The notes: a model not told the origin generated them from the letters alone. Numbered from the stretch's first letter, positions 1 to 9,650 are shown. The stretch is DNA of 64,000 nt from an uncultured Flammeovirgaceae bacterium (GCA_937883755.1 CAKZYA010000047.1:1-64000); one strand, 5' to 3'. Numbers and translations are program-made.

Positions 1-64
1 AAGTGGCAGTACGCATTTTTTCTATATCTAACTCTTAAAAGTTTAAATCACTTCACAGAAAAAA

Positions 65-1876
65 CTACCCGTTCATCGAAATCAAGAACTCTTCATTATT
101 CTGAGTTCCTTTCATTCGTGAGAGTAAGAATTCTATGGCTTCGTTGGAAGTCATATCCGACATGAGCTTACGTAGAATCCAAACACGTGATAACTCTTCT
201 TTATCCATCAGTAGATCTTCGCGGCGGGTACCAGAAGCTGGAACGTCGATAGCCGGATAAATTCGCTTATTAGAAAGCTTACGATCCAGTTGTAGTTCCA
301 TATTACCAGTTCCTTTGAATTCCTCGAAGATTACTTCGTCCATCTTAGAACCAGTCTCAATCAAGGCAGTGGCAATAATGGTTAGTGATCCACCATTTTC
401 TACATTTCGGGCGGCTCCAAAGAAACGCTTGGGTTTATGCAGAGCATTGGCATCTACCCCACCGGAGAGAATCTTACCAGAAGATGGCACCGTAGTATTA
501 TGCGCCCGGGCTAAACGGGTAATAGAATCTAGCAGAATCACCACATCGTGACCCGACTCCACCATACGCTTTGATTTTTCCAGCACAATGCTAGCAACCT
601 TCACATGCTTTTCAGCTTGTTCATCAAAGGTAGAAGCCACTACCTCAGCCTTCACTGACCGAGCCATATCAGTTACTTCTTCTGGACGTTCGTCAATCAG
701 TAATATAATTAGATAAACTTCAGGGTGATTCTCCGCGATGGAATTTGCTATCTCCTTGAGTAGTACAGTTTTACCTGATTTTGGCTGAGAAACAATCATC
801 CCCCGCTGTCCTTTTCCGATAGGTGAGAACAAATCTAGAATACGGGTAGAATAATGACCTGACTTAGTAGATAGGTTTAATCGCTCTTCTGGAAATAAGG
901 GTGTCAGATATTCAAACGGAACCCGGTCGCGGATTTCATCGGTAGTTTTACCGTTAACTGATTCTACCCGAAGTAGCGCAAAATATTTCTCTCCCTCCTT
1001 AGGCGGACGAATCTGTCCGTGAACCGTATCTCCGGTTTTTAGACCAAACAACTTTATTTGAGAGGGAGAAACATAAATATCATCGGGGCTAGCCAAATAG
1101 TGGTAATCTGACGAGCGCAGAAAACCGTAGCCATCTTGCATAATCTCTAGCACTCCTTCATTCTCAATGGCTCCGTCAAATTCTTTGATCGGCACCATCT
1201 GGTTCTGGTTTTGCTTTTTATCATCGTTTCGCTTCTTATCGCGATTATTATTGTTGTCCCGTTGAGAGTTTCTTGAGTTACGATCATTGCGCTCGTTCCG
1301 ATTATCCCGGCTGTCACGGTCTTTGTCCTTACGGGAATCGTCGTTGGCTCGATCCCGATTACTGGAGGCCTCGCCAGTTTCAGCCATTTCCTCCATTTCA
1401 ATATCAAATGAGTCTAGCAGATCATTTGTGCTATTAGGAATAACAGGAAAATTGTCACTATCACTACTACTGTCAGTCACATTTACTCGCTTGCGCTTAT
1501 GCTGAAACGACTCTTCTTGCTCATTAACACCTTCTTCACTTGTTGCTGGTGTTGCTGGCTTAGCCTCCTGATTTGAATCAGCAGAAGCCCCTTTGGGTTT
1601 CTTTGAGCGACGTCGCTTAGGCTTACTTTCTTTCTTGGCAGGGGCAGAAGGTTTTTCTTCAGCAGTGACCTCAGCAGACGAGTCAGATACTGTTTCTTCA
1701 ACAGCAGGTTCCTTCTTCTGGGGAAGTTGGTCTTCCGGTAAAATCGCCTGCTGGTCTAGAATTTTGTAGATAAGATCTTTCTTATTAAGCTTTTTGTAAT
1801 TGGATAACCCCATCTGTTCAGCTATCTCCCGCAGTTCGGATAGTAAGCGAACCTGTAATTCATCAATGTTGTACAT
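65..1876 (-). CDS. rho: Transcription termination factor Rho
   Basis: Hexameric RNA-dependent ATPase that ends transcription. An N-terminal Rho-N/SAP-like helical segment (about 1-45) is followed by a long low-complexity insertion (about 50-228) rich in K/E/S and then in N, D and R, with one run of consecutive N. A cold-shock-type RNA-binding domain (about 240-305) and the RecA-type ATPase follow, with Walker A PKSGKT near residue 367, Walker B-like [10 protein letters not shown] and the C-terminal [17 protein letters not shown]. At 603 aa it is far longer than the 419 aa of E. coli Rho, as is usual in Bacteroidota. Such insertions were reported to drive condensate formation in Bacteroides Rho; that this copy does so is inference. 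It is divergent from serS across a 287-bp spacer, which holds only a short GC-rich hairpin (1912-1925) in the rho leader that I could see. Confidence 0.97.
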   Translation of the reverse strand: MYNIDELQVRLLSELREIAEQMGLSNYKKLNKKDLIYKILDQQAILPEDQLPQKKEPAVEETVSDSSAEVTAEEKPSAPAKKESKPKRRRSKKPKGASADSNQEAKPATPATSEEGVNEQEESFQHKRKRVNVTDSSSDSDNFPVIPNSTNDLLDSFDIEMEEMAETGEASSNRDRANDDSRKDKDRDSRDNRNERNDRNSRNSQRDNNNNRDKKRNDDKKQNQNQMVPIKEFDGAIENEGVLEIMQDGYGFLRSSDYHYLASPDDIYVSPSQIKLFGLKTGDTVHGQIRPPKEGEKYFALLRVESVNGKTTDEIRDRVPFEYLTPLFPEERLNLSTKSGHYSTRILDLFSPIGKGQRGMIVSQPKSGKTVLLKEIANSIAENHPEVYLIILLIDERPEEVTDMARSVKAEVVASTFDEQAEKHVKVASIVLEKSKRMVESGHDVVILLDSITRLARAHNTTVPSSGKILSGGVDANALHKPKRFFGAARNVENGGSLTIIATALIETGSKMDEVIFEEFKGTGNMELQLDRKLSNKRIYPAIDVPASGTRREDLLMDKEELSRVWILRKLMSDMTSNEAIEFLLSRMKGTQNNEEFLISMNG

Positions 1877-2163
1877 AAATTGGAATGCGTAATACTAAAA
1901 ATTTGGAAACTCAGCCATGAGGCTGGTAGGTAAGAATATTAAATAATGGATATTAAAGGATTATGCAGCGCACTGAAAATAGAATGGGAGGCAAGACGCT
2001 TCGCTTCTCCTGATTTGCTAGTGCAATTATAGACCATCAATTACTATTTGTCAAGCAAATACTCATGATTTTTATTTAGCCTACATGACTTAATTTATAC
2101 CCTCCCTTTCTTTTTCTACGCCATTTTCTCGTACTTCGCTCTCTCCTAAATTTTCTAAAGAAT

Positions 2164-3438
2164 ATGTTAGCGATATCAAATATTGTCAATAATCAACAAG
2201 CTGCCGTACAAGGTCTTACCAAACGAGGCTTAGCAAATGCCCGAGACTTGGTAGATCAGGTAGTACAGCTCGACCAACTACGCCGGGAAACCCAAACTAA
2301 ACTGGACAGTACTTTAGCAGAATCTAATACACTATCTCGGCAAATTGGTCAGCTTATGAAAGAAGGAAAACGAGAGGAAGCTGAGTCTGTCAAATTAAAA
2401 ACCACTGAGTTAAAAAATAGTTCCAAAGCTCTTGCTGAATCTCTACGAACGCACGAAGAGCAATTGCAGCAAGTGTTGTATAATATTCCTAACCTTCCCC
2501 ATAAAAACGTACCAGAAGGACTACGGGCAGAAGATAATGAAGTATTACTTGAGCACGGAGAGATTCCGACCTTACCTCAAGATGCCTCACCCCATTGGGA
2601 GCTAATAGAAAAGTACGATATCATTGATTTTACACTAGGCAGTAAGATATCGGGAGCTGGTTTTCCAGTCTACAAGGGAAAGGGGGCTCGACTACAACGA
2701 GCCTTGGTTAACTTCTTCTTGGATAAAGCCCGGGAGGCTGGTTATATTGAAATACAACCACCCCTATTGGTTAATGAAGATTCGGGCTACGGAACCGGGC
2801 AACTGCCTGATAAAGAGGGGCAGATGTACGAAATTGTAGACCAAAAGCTGTTCTTAATTCCTACCGCTGAAGTTCCTATCACGAATTTGTACCGGAATGT
2901 AATCTTACAGGAGAATGACCTGCCTGTAAAAAATACTGGCTACACTCCTTGCTTTCGGCGGGAGGCGGGTTCCTGGGGAGCGCATGTGCGAGGGCTAAAC
3001 CGCCTTCATCAGTTCGACAAAGTAGAGCTTGTACACATTACTCAGCCAGAGCATTCATATGCTGCACTGGAAGAAATGCTCCTCCACACCCGCCAGTTAC
3101 TTGAGCAGCTAGAACTACCCTATCGGATACTAAAACTTTGCGCCGGAGATTTGGGCTTTACTTCAGCTTTTACTTACGATCTGGAAGTGTATTCGGCAGC
3201 CCAAGAACAGTGGCTAGAAGTAAGTTCCGTTAGTAATTTTGAGACGTACCAAGCCAATCGGCTCAAATTGCGTTATAAAGACGGTAACAACAAAACCCAG
3301 ATGCTCCATACTCTCAACGGCAGCGCTCTAGCTCTTCCCCGAATTGTGGCGGCTATTCTGGAAAACAATCAGCAAGCTGAAGGGGTTAAAGTGCCAGATG
3401 TACTTATTCCCTACACGGGATTCAACATTATTAACTAA
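2164..3438 (+). CDS. serS: Serine--tRNA ligase
   Basis: Class II aminoacyl-tRNA synthetase that charges tRNA-Ser (and tRNA-Sec where present) in the cytoplasm. Residues about 1-110 form the long antiparallel coiled-coil arm that binds tRNA; the catalytic domain follows. Motif 2 is visible as FRREAGSWGAHVRGLNRLHQ, and motif 3 as LNGSALALPRIVAAILENNQ near the C-terminus. The 424-aa length fits the family. It is divergent from rho and followed 27 bp later by an EEP-family gene, with which it may be cotranscribed. Confidence 0.98.
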   Translation: MLAISNIVNNQQAAVQGLTKRGLANARDLVDQVVQLDQLRRETQTKLDSTLAESNTLSRQIGQLMKEGKREEAESVKLKTTELKNSSKALAESLRTHEEQLQQVLYNIPNLPHKNVPEGLRAEDNEVLLEHGEIPTLPQDASPHWELIEKYDIIDFTLGSKISGAGFPVYKGKGARLQRALVNFFLDKAREAGYIEIQPPLLVNEDSGYGTGQLPDKEGQMYEIVDQKLFLIPTAEVPITNLYRNVILQENDLPVKNTGYTPCFRREAGSWGAHVRGLNRLHQFDKVELVHITQPEHSYAALEEMLLHTRQLLEQLELPYRILKLCAGDLGFTSAFTYDLEVYSAAQEQWLEVSSVSNFETYQANRLKLRYKDGNNKTQMLHTLNGSALALPRIVAAILENNQQAEGVKVPDVLIPYTGFNIIN

Positions 3439-3465
3439 CAACCACAACCAAATTACCGTTTTGCC

Positions 3466-4518
3466 ATGAAGATTGCCCTATACGCCATAGGAGGATTATT
3501 CATGGTAGCAACTTTATTACCACTGGTGAGACACGATCACTGGGTAGTGCGAGTGTTTGATTTTCCGCACGTTCAAGTTACAGTTGTCAACTTGCTTATC
3601 TTTGTTGGGTTAGTGATTCTCTTCCCGGTATCTGGTTGGTTTCATACCTTATTTCTTATTGCTCTATTCGGTTGCATACTTTATCAAGCATATATTATCT
3701 ATCCGTATACGCCTATTGCCTATCGACAAGTAAAACGAACTAAATCATCAGTAGCGGCTAACAATATTAGTCTAATGATAGCGAATGTACTGATGTATAA
3801 CCGGGACGTAGAAAACTGCCTAAAGCGAGTTGAAGAGGTTGATCCTGATGTCTTGCTAATGGTAGAAACCAACGAATGGTGGGTGAAAAAAATAGAGTCA
3901 GTGCGGCAAAAATATCCGTATTGCGTAGAATACCCCTTGGAAAACACCTACGGAATGCTTCTATATTCTAAACTAGAGTTCGAAGATTTCGACATAAAAT
4001 TCCTGGTCAAGCCCGATATTCCGTCATTTCATGGCAAAGTAGTTCTATCTTCCGGTCAACGAGTAAATCTTCACTGTTTACATCCCGAACCTCCCAGCCC
4101 TACCGAAAGTGAAACCTCTACTAAGCGGGATGCGGAATTATTAATTGTGGGAAAGACATTGGTTGATTCAACTCAGCCCACGCTAGTTGCTGGAGACTTA
4201 AACGACGTGGCTTGGTCGTATACCACTCGTTTGTTTATCAAAATCAGTGGTTTACTTGACCCTAGAATGGGTAGAGGATTTTATAGTACATTTCACGCTA
4301 GATATTCACTTATGCGGTGGCCACTAGACCACATTTTTATGTCTCGCCACTTTAAGTTGGTAGCACTGAAACGACTATCACCTTACGGCTCTGATCATCT
4401 ACCGATTTACACCAAAGTGACCTATGAAATTTCTGCTGAATTAACTCCCCAGAAACTAGAAGGAGATGAGCTTGACCAAAAATTAGCTGAAGAAAAAATT
4501 GAACAAATCAGGAGCTAA
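3466..4518 (+). CDS. Membrane-anchored endonuclease/exonuclease/phosphatase family protein
   Basis: The first about 85 residues hold three hydrophobic segments (about 3-20, 38-60, 62-80), so the protein is anchored in the inner membrane. The rest is an EEP-fold metal-dependent hydrolase domain (about 100-325). Family motifs are visible: NVLMYNRD near the start of the domain, VAGDLNDVAW (catalytic Asp/Asn), and SDHLPIYTKV (catalytic Asp-His) near the end. Members cleave phosphodiesters or phosphomonoesters in nucleic acids, lipids or sugars; the substrate cannot be told here. The last about 30 residues are a charged tail. The stop overlaps the stop of the convergent Hpt gene by 11 bp. Confidence 0.85.
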   Translation: MKIALYAIGGLFMVATLLPLVRHDHWVVRVFDFPHVQVTVVNLLIFVGLVILFPVSGWFHTLFLIALFGCILYQAYIIYPYTPIAYRQVKRTKSSVAANNISLMIANVLMYNRDVENCLKRVEEVDPDVLLMVETNEWWVKKIESVRQKYPYCVEYPLENTYGMLLYSKLEFEDFDIKFLVKPDIPSFHGKVVLSSGQRVNLHCLHPEPPSPTESETSTKRDAELLIVGKTLVDSTQPTLVAGDLNDVAWSYTTRLFIKISGLLDPRMGRGFYSTFHARYSLMRWPLDHIFMSRHFKLVALKRLSPYGSDHLPIYTKVTYEISAELTPQKLEGDELDQKLAEEKIEQIRS

Positions 4519-4873
4519 CTATTTCCTGAAGCTGAGTAAGTGTAGTAAAACAGATCGTAGAAACTCTTGCTATGTAGTTGTCTAGTAACTTCTCTTGATC
4601 TGGTACTTTGTTAATTACTGCCCCTCGTACTTGCTCAAAAGTATCGGAAAGCTCCTGAAGCGCTAACACATGGCAGGTAGTTTTATGCTTATGATGAAGC
4701 TGCACTAGTCCCTCCCAGTTTTTCTCTTGAATCAGATGCGTAAAATCCTGAGGAATATCCCGCATATACTCAGAGTAGATAGCTACCAATTGTTCTTTAA
4801 AACCTTGATCATCTTCAGCAATTTTGGATAGTTGGTAGTCTATCGTATTACGATACATTGAATCTTCAGGCAT
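4508..4873 (-). CDS. Stand-alone histidine phosphotransfer (Hpt) domain protein
   Basis: A 121-aa all-helical protein beginning MPEDSMYRNT. The segment LVQLHHKHKTTCHVLALQEL fits the Hpt signature HxxK, which makes His61 the likely phospho-accepting residue. A longer frame to 4996 exists but would run into the upstream glycosyltransferase gene, so the ATG at 4873, 40 bp after that gene ends, is chosen. It is the last gene of the six-gene operon and presumably relays phosphate to or from the receiver encoded at 8661-9038; that link is inference. The His context diverges from the classical HxLKG, so activity is not certain. Confidence 0.7.
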   Translation of the reverse strand: MPEDSMYRNTIDYQLSKIAEDDQGFKEQLVAIYSEYMRDIPQDFTHLIQEKNWEGLVQLHHKHKTTCHVLALQELSDTFEQVRGAVINKVPDQEKLLDNYIARVSTICFTTLTQLQEIVSS

Positions 4874-4913
4874 AGCGACACAAAATATAATAAGCGACTT
4901 TTTGAGTAATTGG

Positions 4914-6365
4914 CTACCCAGCAACCTTCTTAGATGACTCGGCTTGGTGTTTAGTAAACCCCCGGCGCTGCATGTCACCCCAACTTTTCTTTCCAACTAA
5001 AAGGTCCAAATTTCCCTTCAGAGCATTGACCAAAATAATAGGGTGATAAAATATTGGTTCCATCAGTGCGGTTAGAATTAACTTAGCCATATCTGATGTA
5101 TGCTGATACTTGTGGTAAGAATATTCTTCGGCTATTAGTGCCACCAAAGATAACAATACCGAGAAAAAATAAATTATAACTAAAAAGAATAAAAAATTAG
5201 TCCAATCAATATGACCCAACACTGCAAGTGTGGTAAAATATGCTAAACCAATAACCTCTACAAATGGAGCTAAAAACTCAAAACACAACCAGTAAGGATA
5301 GCTCAGCCAACCCATCAGTTTATATTTCGGATTAAACAATAGCCCCCGGTGTTTAATCAACGTTTCGGCGGTACCCCGCGCCCAGCGGTTGCGCTGGCGA
5401 CTAAGTTGAGATAAACTATTAGGGGCTTCAGTCCAGCACAGTGGATCAGGAATGTAAATTACTTTATAGGGAAGTTTTTGCTCATGCATATATCGGCGCA
5501 TTCGTACCGTTAGCTCCATATCTTCGCCTACTGTCTTAGTATAGTAGCCCCCCGCCTTCACCACAATTTCCCGATCAAACAAGCCGAAAGCTCCCGAAAT
5601 GATGAGCAAGCCATTCAATCGGCTCCAACCCAAACGGCTCAGTAAAAATACCCGAATATATTCTAACGCCTGAAACCGAGCCAGCCAGCCTTTAGGTAAC
5701 TGAATCTTAACTAAACTTCCGTCCTCTATTGTACAAGAATTAGCGATGCGAACCATACTTCCGGTAGCAATCACCCGCTCGGGGTTCTGCAGAAAGGGCT
5801 TCACCATTCTAAGTAAAGCATTGGGCGCAATAATTGAATCTGCATCCATCGTAGCCACTAACTTGCCTTCCGCATGATTAAGTCCGGCATTCAGAGCATC
5901 TGCTTTTCCGCCATTCGCTTTATCTACCACAGTAAGTTTGCTAAATACCTTTTGGCGCGATTTATACAGACATCGTACTTTCTTAGTCGGTAGTTCGTAG
6001 TTACTTTCTAGGTAGGTCGGTATCAACTGAAAGTATTCAATTAGTTTTCGTAGGGACTCGTCGGTACTACCATCGTTCACTACAATTACTTCGTAGTTAT
6101 TGTACTGAAGTGATAAAAGCGAGCGTACACTATCAATAATTGTCTGCCCCTCGTTGTACATGGGTACAATTAATGAGATTCTTGGGGTAAATGGAGATGA
6201 AAGTAAAGCCTGAGAATCATCTAAACGATTGTTCTTGAGATATTTCCTGATCTCAGTCAGACCAACTACAGAAAGAAATATGGAAAATCCTGCCAGAATT
6301 AGCCCATAGATTAAAATGAGATTCTCAGCAAGATAGGTGATACTGGTAATGATGATTTCTTTCAT
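4914..6365 (-). CDS. Processive family 2 glycosyltransferase, membrane-bound (YaiP/PgaC/BcsA type)
   Basis: Polymerises a sugar from a nucleotide-sugar donor and passes the chain across the inner membrane. One N-terminal membrane helix (about 15-37) is followed by the GT-A catalytic domain: NDGSTD at 97-102, MDADS at 173-177, GED at 280-282 and the processive-enzyme motif QRNRW at 324-328. Several membrane helices follow (about 340-445). This D,D,D,QxxRW layout matches cellulose, PNAG and hyaluronan synthases. The neighbouring YaiO-like barrel recalls the yaiO/yaiP pair of E. coli. The donor sugar is not predictable. It sits 29 bp downstream of the HEAT-repeat gene. Confidence 0.92.
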   Translation of the reverse strand: MKEIIITSITYLAENLILIYGLILAGFSIFLSVVGLTEIRKYLKNNRLDDSQALLSSPFTPRISLIVPMYNEGQTIIDSVRSLLSLQYNNYEVIVVNDGSTDESLRKLIEYFQLIPTYLESNYELPTKKVRCLYKSRQKVFSKLTVVDKANGGKADALNAGLNHAEGKLVATMDADSIIAPNALLRMVKPFLQNPERVIATGSMVRIANSCTIEDGSLVKIQLPKGWLARFQALEYIRVFLLSRLGWSRLNGLLIISGAFGLFDREIVVKAGGYYTKTVGEDMELTVRMRRYMHEQKLPYKVIYIPDPLCWTEAPNSLSQLSRQRNRWARGTAETLIKHRGLLFNPKYKLMGWLSYPYWLCFEFLAPFVEVIGLAYFTTLAVLGHIDWTNFLFFLVIIYFFSVLLSLVALIAEEYSYHKYQHTSDMAKLILTALMEPIFYHPIILVNALKGNLDLLVGKKSWGDMQRRGFTKHQAESSKKVAG

Positions 6366-6394
6366 AGTAATCTGCTTGTAGAGTTTGTATCTCG

Positions 6395-7438
6395 TTACGA
6401 CACTGGTGTATTTGACTCAAGCTGAGTAACTGCGGTGGCAGTAGCTCGCCTAACCCAATAGTTAGGATGTTCATGAAGACTGCTCAATTTGGCAAGCTGC
6501 TGGGAATTACCTAATTCGCCAACCGCCTCTAAACTAGCTAGCTGAACATCCGTATTTTCGTGTTGAATTAGATTAGTAAGTGAGGGTATTGCCTCCTCCA
6601 GTTTCAGCTTAGTAACAGTTTTAATAGTCTCGATTAAAATTGGTACCAATGAACCATTGAGTTGATTTAATACCTTTTGACTGGCCGCGTACTGCTTAAA
6701 TTCAGCGGTCATTCGCAAGGCGAAAAGTACTACACTTTCATTGGTAGAATCTAACCACTGGCTAAAATCTGGCAGTTGGTGGCGCTCGAGGCTTCGCAAG
6801 TGATGATGTAAACGAATTTGTAGCCACTCGCTAAGTGGTGTCGTCAGCTTATTTAAAAACCCAAGGTTGGGGGCGCTCTCTAACTTTGTTAGTGCCAAAA
6901 TCACCTCCTGATTTATCGGGGAGGTATCAACTTGCTGAAGCACTTCTATTTCATTTCTTATTTCGGTGCTATTTATCTGCATAGCAGTTACTTCATGTAA
7001 CCCCTGAGTTCTGATATTAAAACTCTGCTGACGAAGTTTCTTTTGGGCATACTCAGGTAACCCTAAGGCATAGGCTAACTCAAGGAGTTGATCTTGAGCT
7101 GCACCTGTTAAACTTTTCTTTAAGTTGAGAATAATGTCGGTAAGCACCTGCTGGTTGAGCGATCCGCTGCGCTTTTTCTCTTGCTGAAATAACTGTAGTA
7201 CTGTCTCTAAAAAATTATCTGATGCATTCTCTGACTGACTTTCTACCAATGCATCGTACAGTAAATATTGATAGCGAAACTGAAGATCATCTACCTTTTT
7301 TTTTCTAGCCATGGCTAAAGCACGATGAATATACAGCACCAGCACCAAGGCTAAACAACCCAGCATCAGCACTAATGCTACACTCACCAATCCTCCGTAG
7401 GATGTTAAAATCTCTGATTGAATGGTAGTCCTTATCAT
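6395..7438 (-). CDS. HEAT-repeat protein with N-terminal membrane anchor
   Basis: One membrane helix (about 15-37) is followed by a cytoplasmic helical-repeat protein. The clearest HEAT units are at the end, for example IPSLTNLIQHENTDVQLASL followed by a unit with GELGNSQQLAKL and YWVRRATATAVTQL. Such repeats act as protein-binding scaffolds. It lies between the YaiO-like barrel gene (5-bp gap) and the glycosyltransferase, so it may couple the polymerase to other parts of the exopolysaccharide machinery. No enzymatic motif was seen. Confidence 0.75.
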   Translation of the reverse strand: MIRTTIQSEILTSYGGLVSVALVLMLGCLALVLVLYIHRALAMARKKKVDDLQFRYQYLLYDALVESQSENASDNFLETVLQLFQQEKKRSGSLNQQVLTDIILNLKKSLTGAAQDQLLELAYALGLPEYAQKKLRQQSFNIRTQGLHEVTAMQINSTEIRNEIEVLQQVDTSPINQEVILALTKLESAPNLGFLNKLTTPLSEWLQIRLHHHLRSLERHQLPDFSQWLDSTNESVVLFALRMTAEFKQYAASQKVLNQLNGSLVPILIETIKTVTKLKLEEAIPSLTNLIQHENTDVQLASLEAVGELGNSQQLAKLSSLHEHPNYWVRRATATAVTQLESNTPVS

Positions 7439-7443
7439 CCTAA

Positions 7444-8664
7444 TTAAAATCTTTTCGCCAATCCAAATTCAACTCCCCACCGGTTTAGCTGCCGTAGTTC
7501 TTCATACGTTTCTTGCTGGTACTCAACCATCAAGCGAGCTAAAAGAGATCGTTTCCAAAAAGCATGTTGGTAATCAATACCCACTCTCTGTGTATTTAGT
7601 CGTAATATTTCAGGTAAGCTCACTACTTGTATAGGGGAGTTTCCGTAGTTAGCGTACAAACTAAAATAGTGGTCGCTGTGCTGAATGTACCGCCGATAGG
7701 TAAATGCCCCCGCAAGTGAGCTGGTTTCTTGTACATTGGTTAGAAATGCTCGAGCCGACATCCAGTGAGATGCCGCGTAGTGACCTAGTTGGGCAGTGTA
7801 AATACGTACACTCACCGGATCAAAGTAGAGCATTCGCATACCGCCCGATACTTCCATACTTGTTCCAAACCCCTGAAACAGTTCAGCCCCCCACTTAAAA
7901 TCAGAAAAGACTGTTTGATCTGATAAGCCAACATTAACGTAAGCGTAGGTGCGGGCAGCAATTCTAGGGTAGAAATCAAGTTCCGCTTGTTGCCCAACTT
8001 GGTCAAACATACGTGCTCGGCTCAACCGCGCAATAACTGATCCGAGTTTAGTTTGGCGTTCATACTCTAGACGACCAATATGCCAGGGGGTGAAGACCTG
8101 ATCGAAGTTGGCATAATAGTAACTGGCACGAATTGCGTTTTTTGTATTCTGAGGTTGTAAATAGTTCAGTAGACTATCAGCCTGGGGTAATGAATCTACT
8201 CCTTCTAGTAACGTAATTGCCTCCTTGGTTCGACCCAACTCCACTAATGTTTGAGCTTTTAAAAAGTTGAGTATACTATCTTCAGGGTATTTCTCTAGTC
8301 CCTGGTTGAATAATGAAAGAGCATTTGGCCAAGCTGTGTCCCACATTTCTACTCGCCCTGCTCCTCGGTAAACTTCTACTGTAGGGTAGCGATCCAAGAT
8401 CACTTGATAAGCTGCTCGGGCTTGATCAAATTTACGCTCCCAACTGTAGATAGAGCATAATAAAAGGTGAGCATCATACCGCTCCGGATAATTCGCTAGT
8501 AGTACGCGTAAATTATCTATCGCTGAATTATACTGCTGATCATGTGCTTGCGACCGAGCTGCTGTATACAGACTATCTGCATTAATTACCTGAGAAAAGA
8601 CTTGCCCCGAATATCCGAGAACACTCCAGGCTACTAGGGCGATATAGATACAAACCTTTTTCAA
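7444..8664 (-). CDS. YaiO-like outer-membrane beta-barrel protein with periplasmic TPRs
   Basis: A signal peptide (1 to about 25, ending GQVFSQ) is followed by TPR-like helical repeats (about 30-165: ARSQAHDQQYNSAIDNLRVL, YDAHLLLCSIYSWERKFDQA and others). A beta-rich region of about 230 residues then ends in phenylalanine, as is usual for outer-membrane barrels. The TPR-plus-barrel plan is that of the YaiO family and resembles export channels such as PgaA in layout. Next to a processive glycosyltransferase it most likely exports the polysaccharide. It overlaps the receiver gene by 4 bp (ATGA), indicating translational coupling. Confidence 0.85.
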   Translation of the reverse strand: MKKVCIYIALVAWSVLGYSGQVFSQVINADSLYTAARSQAHDQQYNSAIDNLRVLLANYPERYDAHLLLCSIYSWERKFDQARAAYQVILDRYPTVEVYRGAGRVEMWDTAWPNALSLFNQGLEKYPEDSILNFLKAQTLVELGRTKEAITLLEGVDSLPQADSLLNYLQPQNTKNAIRASYYYANFDQVFTPWHIGRLEYERQTKLGSVIARLSRARMFDQVGQQAELDFYPRIAARTYAYVNVGLSDQTVFSDFKWGAELFQGFGTSMEVSGGMRMLYFDPVSVRIYTAQLGHYAASHWMSARAFLTNVQETSSLAGAFTYRRYIQHSDHYFSLYANYGNSPIQVVSLPEILRLNTQRVGIDYQHAFWKRSLLARLMVEYQQETYEELRQLNRWGVEFGLAKRF

Positions 8665-9038
8665 AGTGCGACGGGGATTATCTGTTTGACTTGATCAACT
8701 AGCCCTTGCAGATTAAAGGGTTTAGCGAGATAGTAATTCGCCCCTAAATCATAAGCTTCCGCTTCAGCCTGGGGAGTGTTCATAGCGGATAGTGCCACAA
8801 TAAACGGATCGTAATCCAGCTCTGATCTTACGTAGCTTATCACTTCCAGACCGGAGGCAAATGGCATAAGAATATCAGTAATGATGACCGAAGGTTTTTC
8901 TTCTAGAATAATCCGTTTAGCCCGCTTACCATCATAAGCGTGAAATATCTGAGAAAACCCTTCGCCTCGTAGCTTGAAAGCAATCATATTTAAGAGAGCC
9001 TCATCGTCTTCAGCGATTAATATTTTAGCAGTATCCAT
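8661..9038 (-). CDS. Single-domain response regulator (receiver)
   Basis: A CheY-like receiver of 125 aa with no output domain. The acidic pair is Glu10/Asp11-Asp12 (IAEDDE), the phospho-acceptor Asp55 lies in IITDILMP, the switch Ser84 in VALSAMN and the conserved lysine is Lys106 in YLAKPF. It overlaps the downstream YaiO-like gene by 4 bp and follows the small exported protein by 10 bp. With a lone Hpt protein at the end of the operon, this suggests a phosphorelay that controls polysaccharide production after translation. No kinase gene lies in the operon. Confidence 0.92.
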   Translation of the reverse strand: MDTAKILIAEDDEALLNMIAFKLRGEGFSQIFHAYDGKRAKRIILEEKPSVIITDILMPFASGLEVISYVRSELDYDPFIVALSAMNTPQAEAEAYDLGANYYLAKPFNLQGLVDQVKQIIPVAL

Positions 9039-9048
9039 AAATTAGTAA

Positions 9049-9507
9049 TTATGGTCGAGATAAAACCTGAAATGAATAGGCCTGTTGGTTGATAATGAGC
9101 GATACAAAGTATAGTGCAGATTGGCCGCCGGCTGGCAATATTGGAATCTCATAGAATCCGGTCTCCATGTTATCATGATAAACCGAATGAACGGATTGCC
9201 CTCGCACATCAGAAACTTGTACTACTATCTGGTTATTAGGATCGGTGAAGTGTACTAATAGGTCTGCACCGTTACGAACCAGAGTAGTGTTAATTTTTTT
9301 GGTTACTTGAGTAATCTTATAGGTTGTATGAGAGTATTTAGTAGTAGAAACCTCGTTGGTGGATGAATTCATCACACCTTCGGCTTCATCAAGCCTTAAA
9401 ACTAATGTTAATTGAGGGGGAGAATATGCTAGCAAATTAGCTGAATAAGAGCCTCCTAGTATTAGTACAAGGCCAGTAATTAGCGATATTTCATATGCTT
9501 TTAGCAT
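9049..9507 (-). CDS. Exported small beta-rich protein, first gene of the exopolysaccharide operon
   Basis: A 152-aa protein with an N-terminal hydrophobic segment (about 7-27, LITGLVLILGGSYSANLLA) that is a signal peptide or anchor. The last about 90 residues alternate like a beta-sandwich, ending in GFYEIPILPAGGQSALYFVS and a strand with QAYSFQVL. That pattern recalls the C-terminal sorting domains of type IX secretion cargo, but the protein carries little else, so it is not an ordinary cargo enzyme. Its function is unknown; position suggests a part in the same surface system. Confidence 0.6.
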   Translation of the reverse strand: MLKAYEISLITGLVLILGGSYSANLLAYSPPQLTLVLRLDEAEGVMNSSTNEVSTTKYSHTTYKITQVTKKINTTLVRNGADLLVHFTDPNNQIVVQVSDVRGQSVHSVYHDNMETGFYEIPILPAGGQSALYFVSLIINQQAYSFQVLSRP

Positions 9508-9642
9508 ACTTTAAATAAGATAAATTATGAAATATATAAAAATAGTATAATCTAATAGTATGCTAGATGTAAGGAAATGCAACAAAAGCTACAATCCGGC
9601 TTAGAGAGGAAAGCGATTAGTGCCAGAGCGGGAATTAATTCC

Positions 9643-9650
9643 TATTTTTG
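9643..9650 (+). promoter_or_regulatory. Possible -7 promoter element of the 85-aa protein gene
   Basis: TATTTTTG matches the Bacteroidota -7 consensus TAnnTTTG and ends 25 bp before the ATG at 9676. No good TTTG -33 element was seen at the right distance, so support is partial. Confidence 0.35.

Noticed and set aside
315-1701. Four ORFs of 72-86 aa overlapping rho in other frames
   Set aside because: They lie wholly inside rho, have no plausible start context, and their composition reflects the antisense or shifted reading of rho.
1912-1925. Rho-leader hairpin as an attenuator or riboswitch
   Set aside because: A 5-bp stem with a 4-nt loop is too weak to claim; only noted within the rho entry.
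4874-4996. Longer start for the Hpt gene
   Set aside because: It would overlap the end of the glycosyltransferase gene by 83 bp and adds residues with no Hpt likeness; the ATG at 4873 gives the usual size.
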